A stretch of DNA of 64,000 nt, from the NCBI GenBank assembly GCA_963402885.1, contig OY727094.1:22322501-22386500 (forward strand). Direction: 5' to 3'. How positions within the stretch are numbered: position 1 is the stretch's first letter; each line of letters starts with the position of its first letter. Under the pieces are notes generated by a model. The model was not told where the DNA came from. It saw only the letters and a program-made list of their open reading frames with translations, and searched no databases. This document shows positions 47,401 to 58,806 of the stretch, in pieces. Made by a program: the position numbers and the translations under genes. This DNA comes from Antedon bifida (lineage: Eukaryota; Echinodermata; Crinoidea; Comatulida; Antedonidae).

Positions 47401-49862
47401 TGTTTGGGCACACTGTTTAGCAATTAACAATATCAATGACAGCATTTTTAGTTATGTAATCCTTCATGTATATTTATCCATTAAACAGGGAAAAACTTAC
47501 CCAAAACCTCTGCCACCTCCACGATCTGATCCTCTTCCCCTTCCATAACCTAAAAATTAAATATTGTCCTGAATATTTGCTTTCAAGTTGGACGCAATAT
47601 TAATTAATTTGAATGTTATTCTTTTGCCTTGTTTGTTTCAACAAGTACTTAGAAAAGGAAAAATGAATGTTACCTCCTCCACCGTTACCATAACTACTTC
47701 CACCATAACCACTGCCTTGACCACTACCATAGTTGTTTGATCCACCTTAAAAAACAAATTTGGGACACAAAATAAACTACAGCATTTAAACTTTCTCTAC
47801 AAGTAACTCTAAGAGGGTTGAAGGAAAAAGCAGAGAAAAAGCTTTTATGTTAAAAGTTTGGTACCATAATACATTTTATTTTGCTTCAGTATTTTGTTTA
47901 TTATTTTGGCTTTGCACACCAAGGATAACCCAATAAGTATAAATTAGTACGACTAATGTGCAAAAGAAAAATGGCCCCAATAAACCCTTACGTGTCCACC
48001 TTTTTAATGATTACTGACCAAGCGACGGAAAGATACTGTGGGAATAGTCACCTAAGGCAATCAAAGGGAGGAGATTAAGAGTCACATTAGTGCATATAAG
48101 CTGTTTTAATAAGATATAAAAAGCACCTAATTAGTGGTAGGGGGAAGACACTTATTTACACCAGAATGTGACTATTGGTTTATTACGTTTTATTGTTTGT
48201 GAATGAATTGGTTTATTACGTTTTATTGTCTGTGAATGAATTGCTTTACCATCATAAGTGTTTCCAGCTCCACTACTACCACCACCAGACGATCCACCAT
48301 AGCCAGACCCAGATGATGGGGGTGGATTAGGTTGTGGGTAATTAGGTGCTCCACCACTATAACTTGATGATCCATAATTTGACTGACCTCCAGTTGAGCT
48401 TTGTCCGTAACTTGGTTGCTGACTACTATAGCCAGACGGTGGAGCATAACCACTGCTACTTGTATTGCTTGCAGTTGGTGGTTGCTGCTGTGACTGTTGG
48501 CCGTAAGAACTTGGAGGTTGACCGTAACTACTTTGTTGGCCTGTAATGTAAAAGTGAACTAGACATCACTTTTTTTTAAAACATTTTTGACATTTTATTG
48601 GTCTACTACAAAGTGACACAACTTACCAGATTGACCATAACTTTGTGGTTGAGTTGAGCCTCCATAGCTTGGCGTTCCATAGGATGAGCTTACCGAGCTA
48701 GCAGCCGGTTGTTGGCTGTATTGTGAATAGTTAGATTGTGCTGCGGGTTGTTGGTAAGATTGCTGTGGTGGTGGAACTTGTCCTGGTTGATCATAGCCAC
48801 TAGATGCTGCTCCTGGTTGACCACCATAACCCTGCTGCAAAAACATTTCATTCAATTTAACATTTGAACAAAACTCTTGTGGGCTATGAACGAACCTTCA
48901 ACGAGGATATAGTTTAAATTGCAACACAAAGAACAGGCAACTTAATGGCAAATTGGTAATCTACAACAATGAAAAATGTTCAAAACACCCCCCGATTTAT
49001 TTACCTGGTACGAAGGCTGTTGGCCATATGATTGTGTAGAACCTTGTTGAGGTTGAGGATAACCACCGTAACTACAAAAATAAAAAAAACTAGATTTGAA
49101 CTCGTCACTTTGACGAATTAGTTATCCGCAAAACGCCATGTGCACGTACACTAGAAAATGCGAACAGAAAAAGATTACAGCACTTATGACCTGATAATAA
49201 TTATGTTGTTGGTGCTAAATTCTAAAGACTATTTTATGCCTTATTATAGTATATACAGTATAATACTGTATACATACTACATACAGTGTAGTATTACTGG
49301 ACCCACCTTTTATTCAAATTTTTAACATGATGACGTCATCAAAATTAAACATGAAGATAACAGTTTCGGAAGATAATTGTTTTAGCAGCACCATATTAAA
49401 TTGTTGAAGAAATTTCTGATACATAGAATTGAGATGCGCCTTCTTTTAAATAAGATGAACTATAACGGAAAATCTGAATATCCGACTTTTTTAAAATTCA
49501 ACTGGCCATATGATGATGTCACAACGTCTGATTGGCAAAATGTTTTTCATTAAAAACGTGCACGAATTGTCTAATTTAATGTGTTCGTATGGCGTTATTT
49601 AAAGTGGAAAAGGTCTAAATTGTTTTCATAATTACTAGGAAATGCTTGAAAAATATAATGTTTTTTTTTTTTTAACATGTTTTTCATATTCCATGCGCAC
49701 CTTACACGTAAAAAATTTCGCGCGCATGAGAATTTTTGACATGTGCATTTAGAAATTTTAAATGCGTGTGCGCGCGTAACTTTTTGTGAAACATGCCATT
49801 TTTAAAAAATGTATTATTTATTACTTACCTCTGCTGGGGTTGTGCATTGTAACCACCATACT
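38409..49862 (-). CDS. FET family RNA-binding protein (FUS/EWSR1/TAF15, cabeza type)
   Basis: Fourteen exons on the minus strand join in one frame with consensus splice sites: 49862-49829, 49071-49005, 48834-48627, 48540-48250, 47745-47674, 47549-47501, 45591-45548, 44596-44519, 44429-44323, 41244-41112, 40864-40799, 40547-40376, 39014-38923, 38569-38409 (stop 38409-38411). The visible part is about 524 residues. Order: an SYGQ/Q-rich prion-like domain (1-215; [20 protein letters not shown]), RGG (225-280), RRM (about 287-380; [20 protein letters not shown], then VWVYRDK...[12 protein letters not shown] and [10 protein letters not shown]), RGG, a RanBP2-type zinc finger (W-T-C-P-E-S-T-C...W-R-D-T-C-N-R-C), RGG, and a C-terminal RRERRDRPY, which fits a PY-type nuclear import signal. 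FET proteins act in nuclear transcription and RNA processing. The first exon carrying the ATG was not found; the first seen exon starts inside codon x-AG. Introns carry a LINE relic, two TTAA elements and a dispersed repeat. Whether it is closer to FUS, EWSR1 or TAF15 cannot be told; invertebrates usually have one FET gene. Confidence 0.96.
39433..39752. repeat. 74-bp tandem repeat, about 4.3 copies, in a FET intron
   Basis: The unit begins aaggtagccatcattgccat and ends tgctgctatgcatacg. Copies start near 39433, 39508, 39582, 39656 and 39730, and the last runs directly into a LINE fragment. Few differences separate copies 2-4. Confidence 0.92.
39753..40020 (+). mobile_element. LINE relic in a FET intron (endonuclease and linker fragments)
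   Basis: [20 protein letters not shown] followed by [12 protein letters not shown] is the APE-type endonuclease block of a non-LTR element. About 100 bp later, [20 protein letters not shown] with AKKDYF is the linker before the reverse transcriptase. The two blocks are far apart in a whole element, so a large internal deletion has occurred. It lies antisense to the FET gene. Confidence 0.82.
41311..43653. mobile_element. 2.34-kb TTAA-flanked element in a FET intron
   Basis: TTAA (41307-41310) is followed by AGACCCATTCCCTACAGTTT. The right end is ACATAGGGAATGGGACT followed by TTAA (43654-43657). The ends are inverted copies (AG(A/T)CCCATTCCCTA). TTAA duplication is the hallmark of piggyBac-type insertion. 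No transposase is seen. It contains a gacgtcatc repeat copy at 42.5-43.37 kb. A fragment of its left end lies at 17960-18165. Confidence 0.85.
41800..43377 (+). repeat. Dispersed 'gacgtcatcatatggcc' repeat, copy 3
   Basis: The motif occurs near 42575 and 42920, about 350 bp apart, as in copy 1. The right border carries atgatcacctataattcgtc, then the palindrome with tgacgaatt. The same atgatcacctat occurs at 41829, which may be the left border. It sits wholly inside the TTAA element. Confidence 0.68.
43658..44189. mobile_element. 532-bp TTAA-flanked MITE abutting the previous element
   Basis: AGATGTATTGTCCCTT on the left is exactly complementary to AAGGGACAATACATCT on the right. TTAA lies at 43654-43657 and 44190-44193. 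The left TTAA is shared with the 41311-43653 element. Similarity between the arms continues inward (gttattcactt / aagttaataac). Related ends lie at 13435 and 57745. Confidence 0.92.
48177..48242. repeat. 33-bp tandem duplication beside a FET splice donor
   Basis: ggtttattacgttttattgt plus ttgtgaatgaatt-type sequence occurs twice in a row, ending about 7 bp from the donor of the 48540-48250 exon (donor at 48248-48249 on the minus strand). It is a recent local duplication in the intron. Confidence 0.85.
49089..49800 (-). repeat. Dispersed 'gacgtcatcatatggcc' repeat, copy 4 (inverted), in a FET intron
   Basis: It begins ctagatttgaactcgtcact with the palindrome ending ttgacgaatta, the inverted form of the right border at 43345-43377. 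It contains aacatgatgacgtcatcaaa (49325) and actggccatatgatgatgtc (49503). Confidence 0.72.
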
Positions 49863-49958
49863 CTAAAAATAGGAAAATAAAACAAAACGTTCATAATATT
49901 TAGCTTGTGCTTGTTGCTTTTGTGTTTCATAACAATACAAATCATATAATCTACAGTA

Positions 49959-51367
49959 CAGAAAGAAATTACTGCTTCGTATCTACGCGTAGCCTTTCGT
50001 AGCCTACGCGTAGGTAGATCGTAGGTCATTGTTCTCTCCTACGATGTATTGTTCGTAGCCTACGATGTATTGTTTGTAACCTACGATGTATTGTTTGTAG
50101 CCTACGATGTATTGTTCGTAGCCTACGATGTATTGTTCTCTCCTACGATGTATTGTTCTCTCCTACGATGTATTGTTCGTAGCCTACGATGTATTGTTAT
50201 GATAATTACGTAGGGTGGTTCGTAGGGCTAGTAAACACCATTGTTATCGCCCTTAGAAGCATTGACAATGCAGACAAACAATGTATTGTTTGCTAATTAA
50301 AATCCTAACTAAAGATAGTAGACGTCAATTTTTGTAGCCGCCCTACGTATCGGTTATCCTAATTTGAACGGAAATCCGCCGACGAAACGACATCGGGCCG
50401 GTGGACCTCAGCTCACGTAGAGAGAGTCGAGGCTAGCCTGTTTCGGCGGCCTACACTAAAAATTATTTAATCCTACCTTGGAATACCTACGAATTATAAA
50501 AACAACGACACCTAACCCAACAAAATATATGCAAAATAAATATATATTCCATATTAAGATTTAACATAGGCCTGGCTTAGGCCTTTTAAAATGATTACGA
50601 CATGTGTAAAGAAAAAAGCCCGAACAGAATTTGGAGTGGAAAAAACATGTGAGCAGTTTCAGAGAGAGAGTATTATGTTTCATGTCATGTGACACAAAAT
50701 CCAGGTACACGATCTTATTAATCGTCGTCAGACCGGCAGCCACCCTCTTGTACTAAGTTAAAAAAAACATGTGAAAGATTGCGGTAAAGTAGAGAGTATC
50801 GCGTTTCATGCCATGTGACCAAAAAAAACTAGGTCTGTATTAATTACGGTCTTCTGTCGGCAGTCTTTTTGAGCGACCGATTGAACGTTCTGATACTATA
50901 TTTAGAATGAATTGTTTACGATCTTTTTTTTCTCGGCATCGTTTCTGGATGGACTGGACGTTCGCTATATTATTATTAGTTGGCCTGTTCGTTGCGGTTC
51001 ACCTGTGTTGGATCGTGTCTCTATGTTTACATCATGGGAAATTTATATTCGCCGTTGAGTAGGTAAACACGCACGAAGGAAAAGATTACGATTAAAAAAT
51101 ATTATTTATTTTTTAGTAATTTACAACTTGGTCCTCCGCCAGTTAAATTTAACACATTAATTTCACACCTTCTTAATTACTTCACTAAGAACATCGCAGG
51201 GTTGTTTATATAGGTTACGAACTCCCTACGAAGTTCAGAACGTAGCTCATTGAAAGTTGTTTATTGAGGTTACGAAGCCAAACAATGGAACCTACGAAGC
51301 CAACAACGTAGCCTACGTTCTATCTACGAAGCTACTTCGTAGGTAAAGTTGCAGTACTTTCTTTCTG
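49959..51367. mobile_element. 1.41-kb element with CAGAAAGAAA ends and 22-bp subterminal repeats, copy 1
   Basis: The left end CAGAAAGAAATTACTGC is the inverted form of the right end GCAGTACTTTCTTTCTG. Left subterminal sequence is an array of about eight cctacgatgtattgttcgta units (50035-50205). Right subterminal sequence has related inverted words (aacaacgtagcctacgttct, ctacgaagctacttcgtagg). No transposase frame. TA flanks are possible but not certain. It probably lies upstream of, or in the first intron of, the FET gene. Confidence 0.85.
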
Positions 51368-52521
51368 TACTGTAATGCAAACCCGCAAAACATGGCAAAC
51401 CCCATTGAACCAACATAAAAGTTACTAAATAGTGTGTGTACTACAGACTTGGTATGTCAATTTAAAAAAAATTTTTGTCAACTACATACGTACGGTATGG
51501 GAACGAAAGGCATACGTAAAACATGGGATTCATAAAATCCAGGTTGACCTTAAATTGACCCCAAATCAGGAGATCATAGCTAAAAAGGCTGCCGTGTTTG
51601 CCTACTTTACTGTACAATATGCAGGTGGTCACTAGCAGAAAGAAATTACTGCTTCGTATCTATGCGTAACCTTTCGTAGTCTATGCGTAGGTAGATTGTA
51701 GGTCATTGTTCTCCCTGAACGTAGCCTACGATGTATTGTTCGTAGCCTACGATGTATTGTTCGTAGCATACATGAATTGTTCGTAGCATACATGAATTGT
51801 TTGTAGCCTACGATATTATTGTTTGTAGCCTACGATATTATTGTTCGTAGCCTACGATGTATTGTTATGATAATTATCTACGCGTCGATCGTAGCTGGGC
51901 TCGCACTGGCCGATCGCCGATTGACGTTTCGAAGCAAATATTCCATGAGAAGCGACATTCTTCGCCATGCCTCGTGTGCAGGAAAGACTAGTTCCGAAAA
52001 TGGAACAGTCCACTGCGGGGGTATCCAATCATAATTTAACGCGCTAATACATGCATACCATGCAAATTGCCTGGGCGACGGTAATTTAGTAATAAGCTGA
52101 GAATTGAACCCCCCTGCAAGGAAAATGGTAAATACTTTTATTTTCGATAGGGATTATTTTTTCAAGTGGTTGGTCTTGTTGGCCTCTTCGCATGACGACC
52201 ACGCAAAGAAAAATAAAACAATGTAGTTTATCAAACAGGAATATAAATTAGCTTCAATTCAATACTAAATTCCCCAGATTTTGATAATGAGAAAGACTCA
52301 AACATTTAATTTTTATCGGAAAAATTGACATTTGAGGCGGATGTACATAATAATAATAACCGATTTACATATCAAAATAAAGAGTATTTAAAGCCTGATA
52401 ACATGCAACAAATATTACTCCACCACCTATTATGGTCGCCGAGCGATCGTGTTTTGAAAATGGGTAGGTGTTTTCCGAAGTTATTTTTAGCGCGCGGATT
52501 TCGGCTCGCCGGCTTTTGTAC

Positions 52522-55478
52522 GGGTATTGCTAAACTGCGCAAACTGCGCAAACACTGCGCAAACTGCGCAAACAACAAAAAAAGCTGCGCAAACCTCCTT
52601 CAAAACAATTATTATTGATTAGAACACAACTAGAACTATATAGGGAGACAATTTATGAGAAAAAAAATTTGAAATTCCTTTAAGTTTGCCTTTTTTTGGG
52701 TGAAAAACTTCAATTTTTGGGAAAATTACTGATTTCACAGCGCAAACAACAAAAAAAGCTGCGCAAACCTCCTTCAAAACAATTAATATTGATAGAACAC
52801 AACTAGAACTATATAGGGAGACAATTTAAGGGAAAACAAATTTGAAATTCCTTTAAGTTTGCCTTTTTTTGGGTGAAAAACTTCAATTTTTGGGAAAATT
52901 ACTGATTTCACAGCGCAAACAAAAAAAAAAGCTGCGCAAACCTCCTTTAAATCAATTAATATTGATAAAAACACAACTAGAACTATATAGGGAGACAATT
53001 TATGAGAAAAAAAAATTGAAATTCCTTTAAGTTTGCCTTTTTTTTGGGTGAAAAACTTCAATTTTTAGGAAAATTACTGATTTCACAGCGCAAACAACAA
53101 AAAACGCTGCGCAAACCTCCTTTAAATCAATTAATATTGATTAAAACACAACTAGACCTACATAGGAAGACAATTTATGAGGAAAAAAAATTTGAAATTC
53201 CTTTAAGTTTGCCTTTTTTTTGGTGAAAAACTTCAATTTTTGGGAAAATTACTGATTTCACAGCGCAAACAACAAAAAAAGCTGCGCAAACCTCCTTCAA
53301 AACAATTAATATTGATAGAACACAACTAGAACTATATAGGGAGACAATTTATGGGAAAACAAATTTGAAATTCTTTTAAGTTTGCCTTTTTTTGGGTGAA
53401 AAACTTCAATTTTTAGGAAAATTACCGATTTCACAGCGCAAACAACAAAAAAAGCTGCGCAAACCTCCTTTAAATCAATTAATATTTATTAGAACACAAC
53501 TAGAACTATATAGGGAGACAATTTATGGGAACAAAATTGAAATTGCTGTATTAGTTTGCCTTTTTTGGGGGGAAAAACTTTAATTTTTTTGCGAAAATTA
53601 CAGATTTCACAGATTCAAAGGTTTGCGCAAACCCCATAAAAAGCTGCGCAAACCTCCTTCAAATCAATTAATATTGATTAGATAACAACTAGAACTATAT
53701 AGCGAGACAATTTATGGAAAAACAATTTGAAATTGCTGTAAGTTTGCCTGTTTTTTTTAAATAAAAAATTTAAATTACAGATTTCACAGATTTCAAGGTT
53801 TGCGCACACTGCGCAAACACCAAAAAAAGCTGCGCAAACCTCCTTCAAACCAATTAATATTGATAAGAACACAACTAGAACTATATAGGAAGACAATTTA
53901 TGAAAAAACAATATTGAAATTCCTGTAAGTTTGCCTTTGTTTGGGTAAAACAATTTTTGGGAAAATTACAGATTTCACAACGCAAACTTTAAAAAAAAAC
54001 AGAAACAAGAAAATTTTTTTTTTTTAAATATAACTTTATTTAATGAAATGTTTCGCAATTATTTACCTTCAAGGTTTTTTTATAACATTCTACTGTATTT
54101 CCAAATCAACATCATGTAGGTTTGCGCAGGGTTTTTTTAGGTTTGTGCGATTTACACTGTAAAATCTGACATTTCACCCAAAAAATGATGTTTTTCGCCC
54201 AAAAAAAAGGCCAACTTACAGCAATTTCATAATTTTTTTTCATAAATTACTTGCCATGATAGTCCTAGTCATGATAGAACCAATAATAAGTGATTTGGAA
54301 GAGGTTTGCGCAGGTTTTTTTTAGGTTTGCGCGATTTACACTGTAAAATCTGACATTTCACCCAAAAAATTATGTTTTTCGCCCTAAAAAAAAGCCAACT
54401 TACAGCAATTTCATTATTTTTTTTCCATAAATTACTTGCTATGATAGTCCAAGTCATGATAGAACCAATAATAAGTGATTTGGAGGAGGTTTGTGCAGGT
54501 TTTTTTTTTTGGTTTGCGCGATTTACACTGTAAAATCTGACATTTCACCCAAAAAATTATGTTTTTCGCCCCAAAAAAAAGCCAACTTACAGCAATTTCA
54601 TTATTTTTTTTTTCATAAATTACTTGCTATGATAGTCCTAGTCATGATAGAACCAATAATAAGTGATTTGGAAGAGGTTTGCGCAGGGTTTTTTTTGGTT
54701 TGCGCAATTTACACTGTAAAATCTGACATTTTACCCAAAAAATTATGTTTTTCGCCCCAAAAAAAGGCCAACTTACAGCAATTTCATATTTTTTTTTTTC
54801 ATAAATTACTTGCCATGATAGTCCTAGTCATGATAGAACCAATAATAAGTGATTTGGAAGAGGTTTGCGCAGGTTTTTTTTTGGTTTGCGCGATTTACAC
54901 TGTAAAATCTGACATTTCACCCAAAAAATTATGTTTTTCGCCCAAAAAAAAGCCAACTTACAGCAATTTCATAATTTTTTTTTCATAAATTACTTGCTAT
55001 GATAGTCCTAGTCATGATAGAACCAATAATAAGTGATTTGGAAGAGGTTTGCGCAGGTTTTTTTTGGTTTGCGCGATTTACACTGTAAAATCTGACATTT
55101 CACCCAAAAAATTATGTTTTTCGCCCAAAAAAAAGGCCAACTTACAGCAATTTCATTATTTTTTTTTCATTAATTACTTGCCATGATAGTCCTAGTCATG
55201 ATAGAACCAATAATAAGTGATTTGGAAGAGGTTTGCGCAGTTTTTTTTTGGTTTGCGCGATTTACACTGTAAAATCTAACATTTCACCCAAAAAATGATG
55301 TTTTTCGCCCAAAAAAAAAGCCAACTTACAGCAATTTCATAATTTTTTTTTCATAAATTACTTGCTATGATAGTCCTGGTCATGATAGAAACAATAATAA
55401 GCCATTTGGAGGAGGTTTGCGCAGGGTTTTTTTTGGTTTGCGCTTGGTTTGCGCAGTTTGCGCAGTTTAGCAATACCC
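52522..55478. mobile_element. 2.96-kb fold-back element of inverted tandem arrays, 9-bp target duplication
   Basis: The left end GGGTATTGCTAAACTGCGCA and the right end tgcgcagtttagcaataccc are inverted copies. Both sides are flanked by CTTTTGTAC (52513-52521 and 55479-55487), a perfect 9-bp duplication. The left arm is an array of about eight units of roughly 180 bp (ctgcgcaaacctccttcaaa...ggtgaaaaacttcaattttt). The right arm is an array of related units of about 185 bp in reverse (gaggtttgcgcaggtttttt...cacccaaaaaattatgtttt). The hinge is at 54.0-54.1 kb. The reading frames inside (up to 165 residues) are repeat artefacts and no transposase is present. Confidence 0.93.
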
Positions 55479-55699
55479 CTTTTGTACCTCCTTTTTAACT
55501 CGCGTTTTCTATTAAAATATTTAATAAACATTGATTAAAAAGATATATAAATAAACTCTTAAACAAGATCTTTCTAGACATATAAATTTTATTCACATGG
55601 CTACATAAGAAATAGTATATTTTTAACTTCAAAGACATGTCACTTTTTGAAATTTCACGAACGTGTTAAAATCGCCTTAACGAAAATACGCTTCATTGG

Positions 55700-56862
55700 G
55701 ATACCTAATGATAGTCCTAGTCATGATAGAACAAATAATAAGCCATTTGGAGGAGGTTTGCACAGGGTTTTTTAGGTTTGCGCGATTTACACTGTAAAAT
55801 CTGACATTTTACCCAAAAAATGATGTTTTTCGCCCAAAAAAAAAGCCAACTTACAGCAATTTCATTATTTTTTTTCCATAAATTACTTGCTATGATAGTC
55901 CTAGTCATGATAGAACAAATAATAAGCCATTTGGAGGACGTTTGTGCAGGGTTTTTTTAGGTTTGCGCGATTTACATTGTAAAATCTGACATTTTACCCA
56001 AAAAATGATGTTTTTCGCCCAAAAAAAGCCCAACTTACAGCAATTTCATTATTTTTTTTCCATAAATTACTTGCTATGATAGTCCTAGTCATGATAGAAC
56101 CAATAATAAGTGATTTGGTGGAGGTTTGCGCAGGTTTTTTTTAGGTTTGCACGATTTACACTGTAAAATCTGACATTTCACCCAAAAAATGATGTTTTTC
56201 GGCCAAAAAAAAGGCCAACTTACAGCAATTCCATTATTTTTTTTCCATAAATTACTTGCTATGATAGTCCAAGTCATGATAGAACCAATAATAAGTGATT
56301 TGGTGGAGGTTTACGCAGGGTTTTTAAGGCTTGCGCGATTTATACTGTAAAATCTGACATTTCACCCAAAAAATGATGTTTTTCGCCCCAAAAAAAGCCA
56401 ACTTACAGCAATTTCATTATTTTTTTTCCATAAATTACTTGCTATGATAGTTCTAGTCATGATAGAACCAATAATAAGTGATTTGGTGGAGGTTTGCGCA
56501 GGTTTTTTTTAGGTTTGCGCGATTTACACTGTAAAATCTGACATTTCACCCAAAAAAAAGCCAACTTACAGCAATTTCATTATTTTTTTTCCATAAATTA
56601 CTTGCTATGATAGTCCTAGTCATGATAGAACCAATAATAAGCCATTTGGAGGAGGTTTGCGCAGGTTTTTTTAAAATTTGCGCGATTTGCACTGTAAAAT
56701 CTGACATTTTACCCAAAAAATGATGTTTTTCGCCCAACTTTCAGCAATTTCATTATTTTTTTTTTCATAAATTACCTGCTATGATAGTCCTGGTCATGAG
56801 AGAACCAATAATAAGCCATTTGGAGGAGGTTTGCGCTTGGTTTGCGCAGTTTAGCAATACCC
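55700..56862 (-). mobile_element. Half fold-back element: one array and one terminus
   Basis: About six more units of the right-arm type (tttgcgcgatttacactgta, tgacatttcacccaaaa) end in ttggtttgcgcagtttagca followed by ataccc, the same terminus as at 55478. No left arm is present; the sequence starts near gggatacctaatgatagtcc. It is a solo arm or a deleted copy. Confidence 0.85.
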
Positions 56863-57192
56863 GCATTGTTTCTCATGAACAATAGTGAATGAAAACTTGC
56901 TATAGAAGAGCATTGTTTCTGATAGGTGTGAAAACAAAGTGAGACAAGCTAATAAATTTAAAAATATTATATTACACTTTACAGTATATATTTTTTAGTA
57001 ACGTACAAGGTCCTCCACCAGTCGAAATTAATTTCACATTTAAACACATTAATTTCCACACTTTGTTACTTTACTAAGAAAATCGTTGTTGTTACGATAC
57101 GAAGCCAAACAATTTAACCTACAAAGCCAACAACGTAGCCTACGTTCTATTTACGAAGCTACTTCGTAGGAAAAGTTGCAGTATTTTCTCTG

Positions 57193-57740
57193 ATATTAGG
57201 TATCCCAACTTTTTCTTTCAGTTTACCTTAAAGAACTTAATGTAATTAGCATTTTGCAATTTAAATGATTAAAATCCGATTACCCGTTCTAAATTTCTGG
57301 TTATTTAAAATATACGATTTTTTGCCTAAAAATGGTGTTTTTTGCAGTTAAAATTTAAATTTCTAATGTTATTAATATGGTATTGATTTGAATCTATAGG
57401 GTATAACAATGAATGCAATACCTTTGATTTAAAAAAAAATTGAGTTATCATAAAAATATGATATTTATAGACATGATTCCAGTAACTAATTGATGGTAAC
57501 TAATTGAGACTGGAAAAGTTAAAGTAATGTATAACTGATTTAGGCATTTTTTTAATGTCTAAATACATATTTTAAAGATAACTTATTAAAAGAAATATAT
57601 CAAAACAAAAGTATATCAAACTATAACATACAACAATATATAGTAAATCAACTGAAACACATCTAAAATGATATTAAATTTTACCAATTTCATATAAGAC
57701 AATATTATAAATTCGTAAAAAATCACATTGAATCTTAGTG
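57193..57740. other. Non-coding, nothing recognised
   Basis: AT-rich without a supported gene or repeat. Confidence 0.4.
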
Positions 57741-57744
57741 TTAA

Positions 57745-58010
57745 AGTTGTATTGTCCCCCAAAACATGAAAAATAAAGATGAAAAAAATCAAATTTTGAA
57801 TAGACCATTTTGTAGTTATACTAAAGTTACTCACTTTCGCCCAAAAAAATCCGGGAAAAAAAACGATTTTACTTACCAAAAAACCGATTTAAAATCATCA
57901 TTTTTTTCGAACTCGGAGCGCTCATATTTCAAAATACTGTCGTTTAATCATCAACTAATGAATATGCACGATATGCTAATGACCACATACTTTTTGAGCG
58001 ACGGCCGCCG
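57745..58010 (+). mobile_element. TTAA MITE fragment (third member)
   Basis: TTAA (57741-57744) is followed by AGTTGTATTGTCCC, and the inner sequence (gttatactaaagttactcac) matches the element at 43658-44189. The right end was not found, so the limit is approximate. Confidence 0.7.
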
Positions 58011-58396
58011 GTAATCGAAAAAAAGTTTAGGGCCTAGTGTCGCGATTATCGGAAAACTTGTGCGCTTAGAGCGTGAAAGATTGTTTTTGCATCCGATTGT
58101 CGAAAAGATAAAAAGCCTGAAAATCTAAATGGATTTATCGGTAGGTGGAATTGTTTACATTAGTTATACGCACTTTAGATACTACTCCTAGGCGCCCTAG
58201 ATGAATAGTAAAGATGACCCCAATGGATCAAGAAGAACACCTCTTCACAAGTCAACAGAATGGCTGGTCCGTCCCGTCCCGGGAGGAGAGCAAGGACGAT
58301 AGGCTCTCATCTCAATTAGGCCTATCTACTCTTTCTACTAGGTAGAGGCCTACTCTTTCTACTAGGTAGAGGCCTACCAATAAGGAGGGAATATAC

Positions 58397-58466
58397 AGTA
58401 TTTTGATATCAAACCATAATCAATAGAAATTGACTGTGATCAAACCAAAAGTAATCATGTCACACT
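58397..58466 (+). repeat. 70-bp direct repeat, also at 59533-59602
   Basis: gatatcaaaccataatcaat, then agaaattgactgtgatcaaa and ccaaaagtaatcatgtcaca, occur upstream of the P2X7-like exons and again in the intron after exon 59200-59442, with two or three differences. A neighbouring phrase (attcaagtatttatttgatt) is also doubled at 59506 and 59628. Confidence 0.9.
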
Positions 58467-58806
58467 GTATCCGTTTTTTTTCTTCTCCATTCTGTTTGGC
58501 CCATCCATAATGTCCTACTAGGCTACTCTAGTAGGCCCTAGTCCTAGGTTTATATGTCTATGCTAGAGTCCTGATAACTAGGAAACCTGCCTATGCTAAA
58601 TAAGTACTAGACACTAGGCCTAAAGTAAATGAAAGGTATACTTTGCTAGGATTAACTGTACAAATATTATGTTTGCAGCATATATAATTTTATAAATACA
58701 GTAATATTATTTTAATACATACTGTAAGTACTTGTGTTGTTTCCTATATAGGCCTAGTGCATATATTTATTTATTTTTTTTGTGTTGTACCTAATATAAT
58801 TTGTAG

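Larger units (their letters stand above)
51636..57192. mobile_element. Same element family, copy 2, with large internal insertion
   Basis: The left 250 bp repeat copy 1 (cagaaagaaattactgcttc, then the cctacgatgtattgttcgta array to about 51870). The right end (56960-57192) repeats copy 1's right end, including ggtcctccaccagt, caacgtagcctacgttctat and gcagtattttctctg. Between them lie the fold-back element at 52522-55478 and a second array at 55700-56862, which account for most of the extra 4.1 kb. Confidence 0.82.

Noticed and set aside
52783-56737. Long frames of 60-165 residues in both directions
   Set aside because: All come from the 180-185-bp array units of the fold-back element; the repeated peptide follows the DNA repeat exactly.
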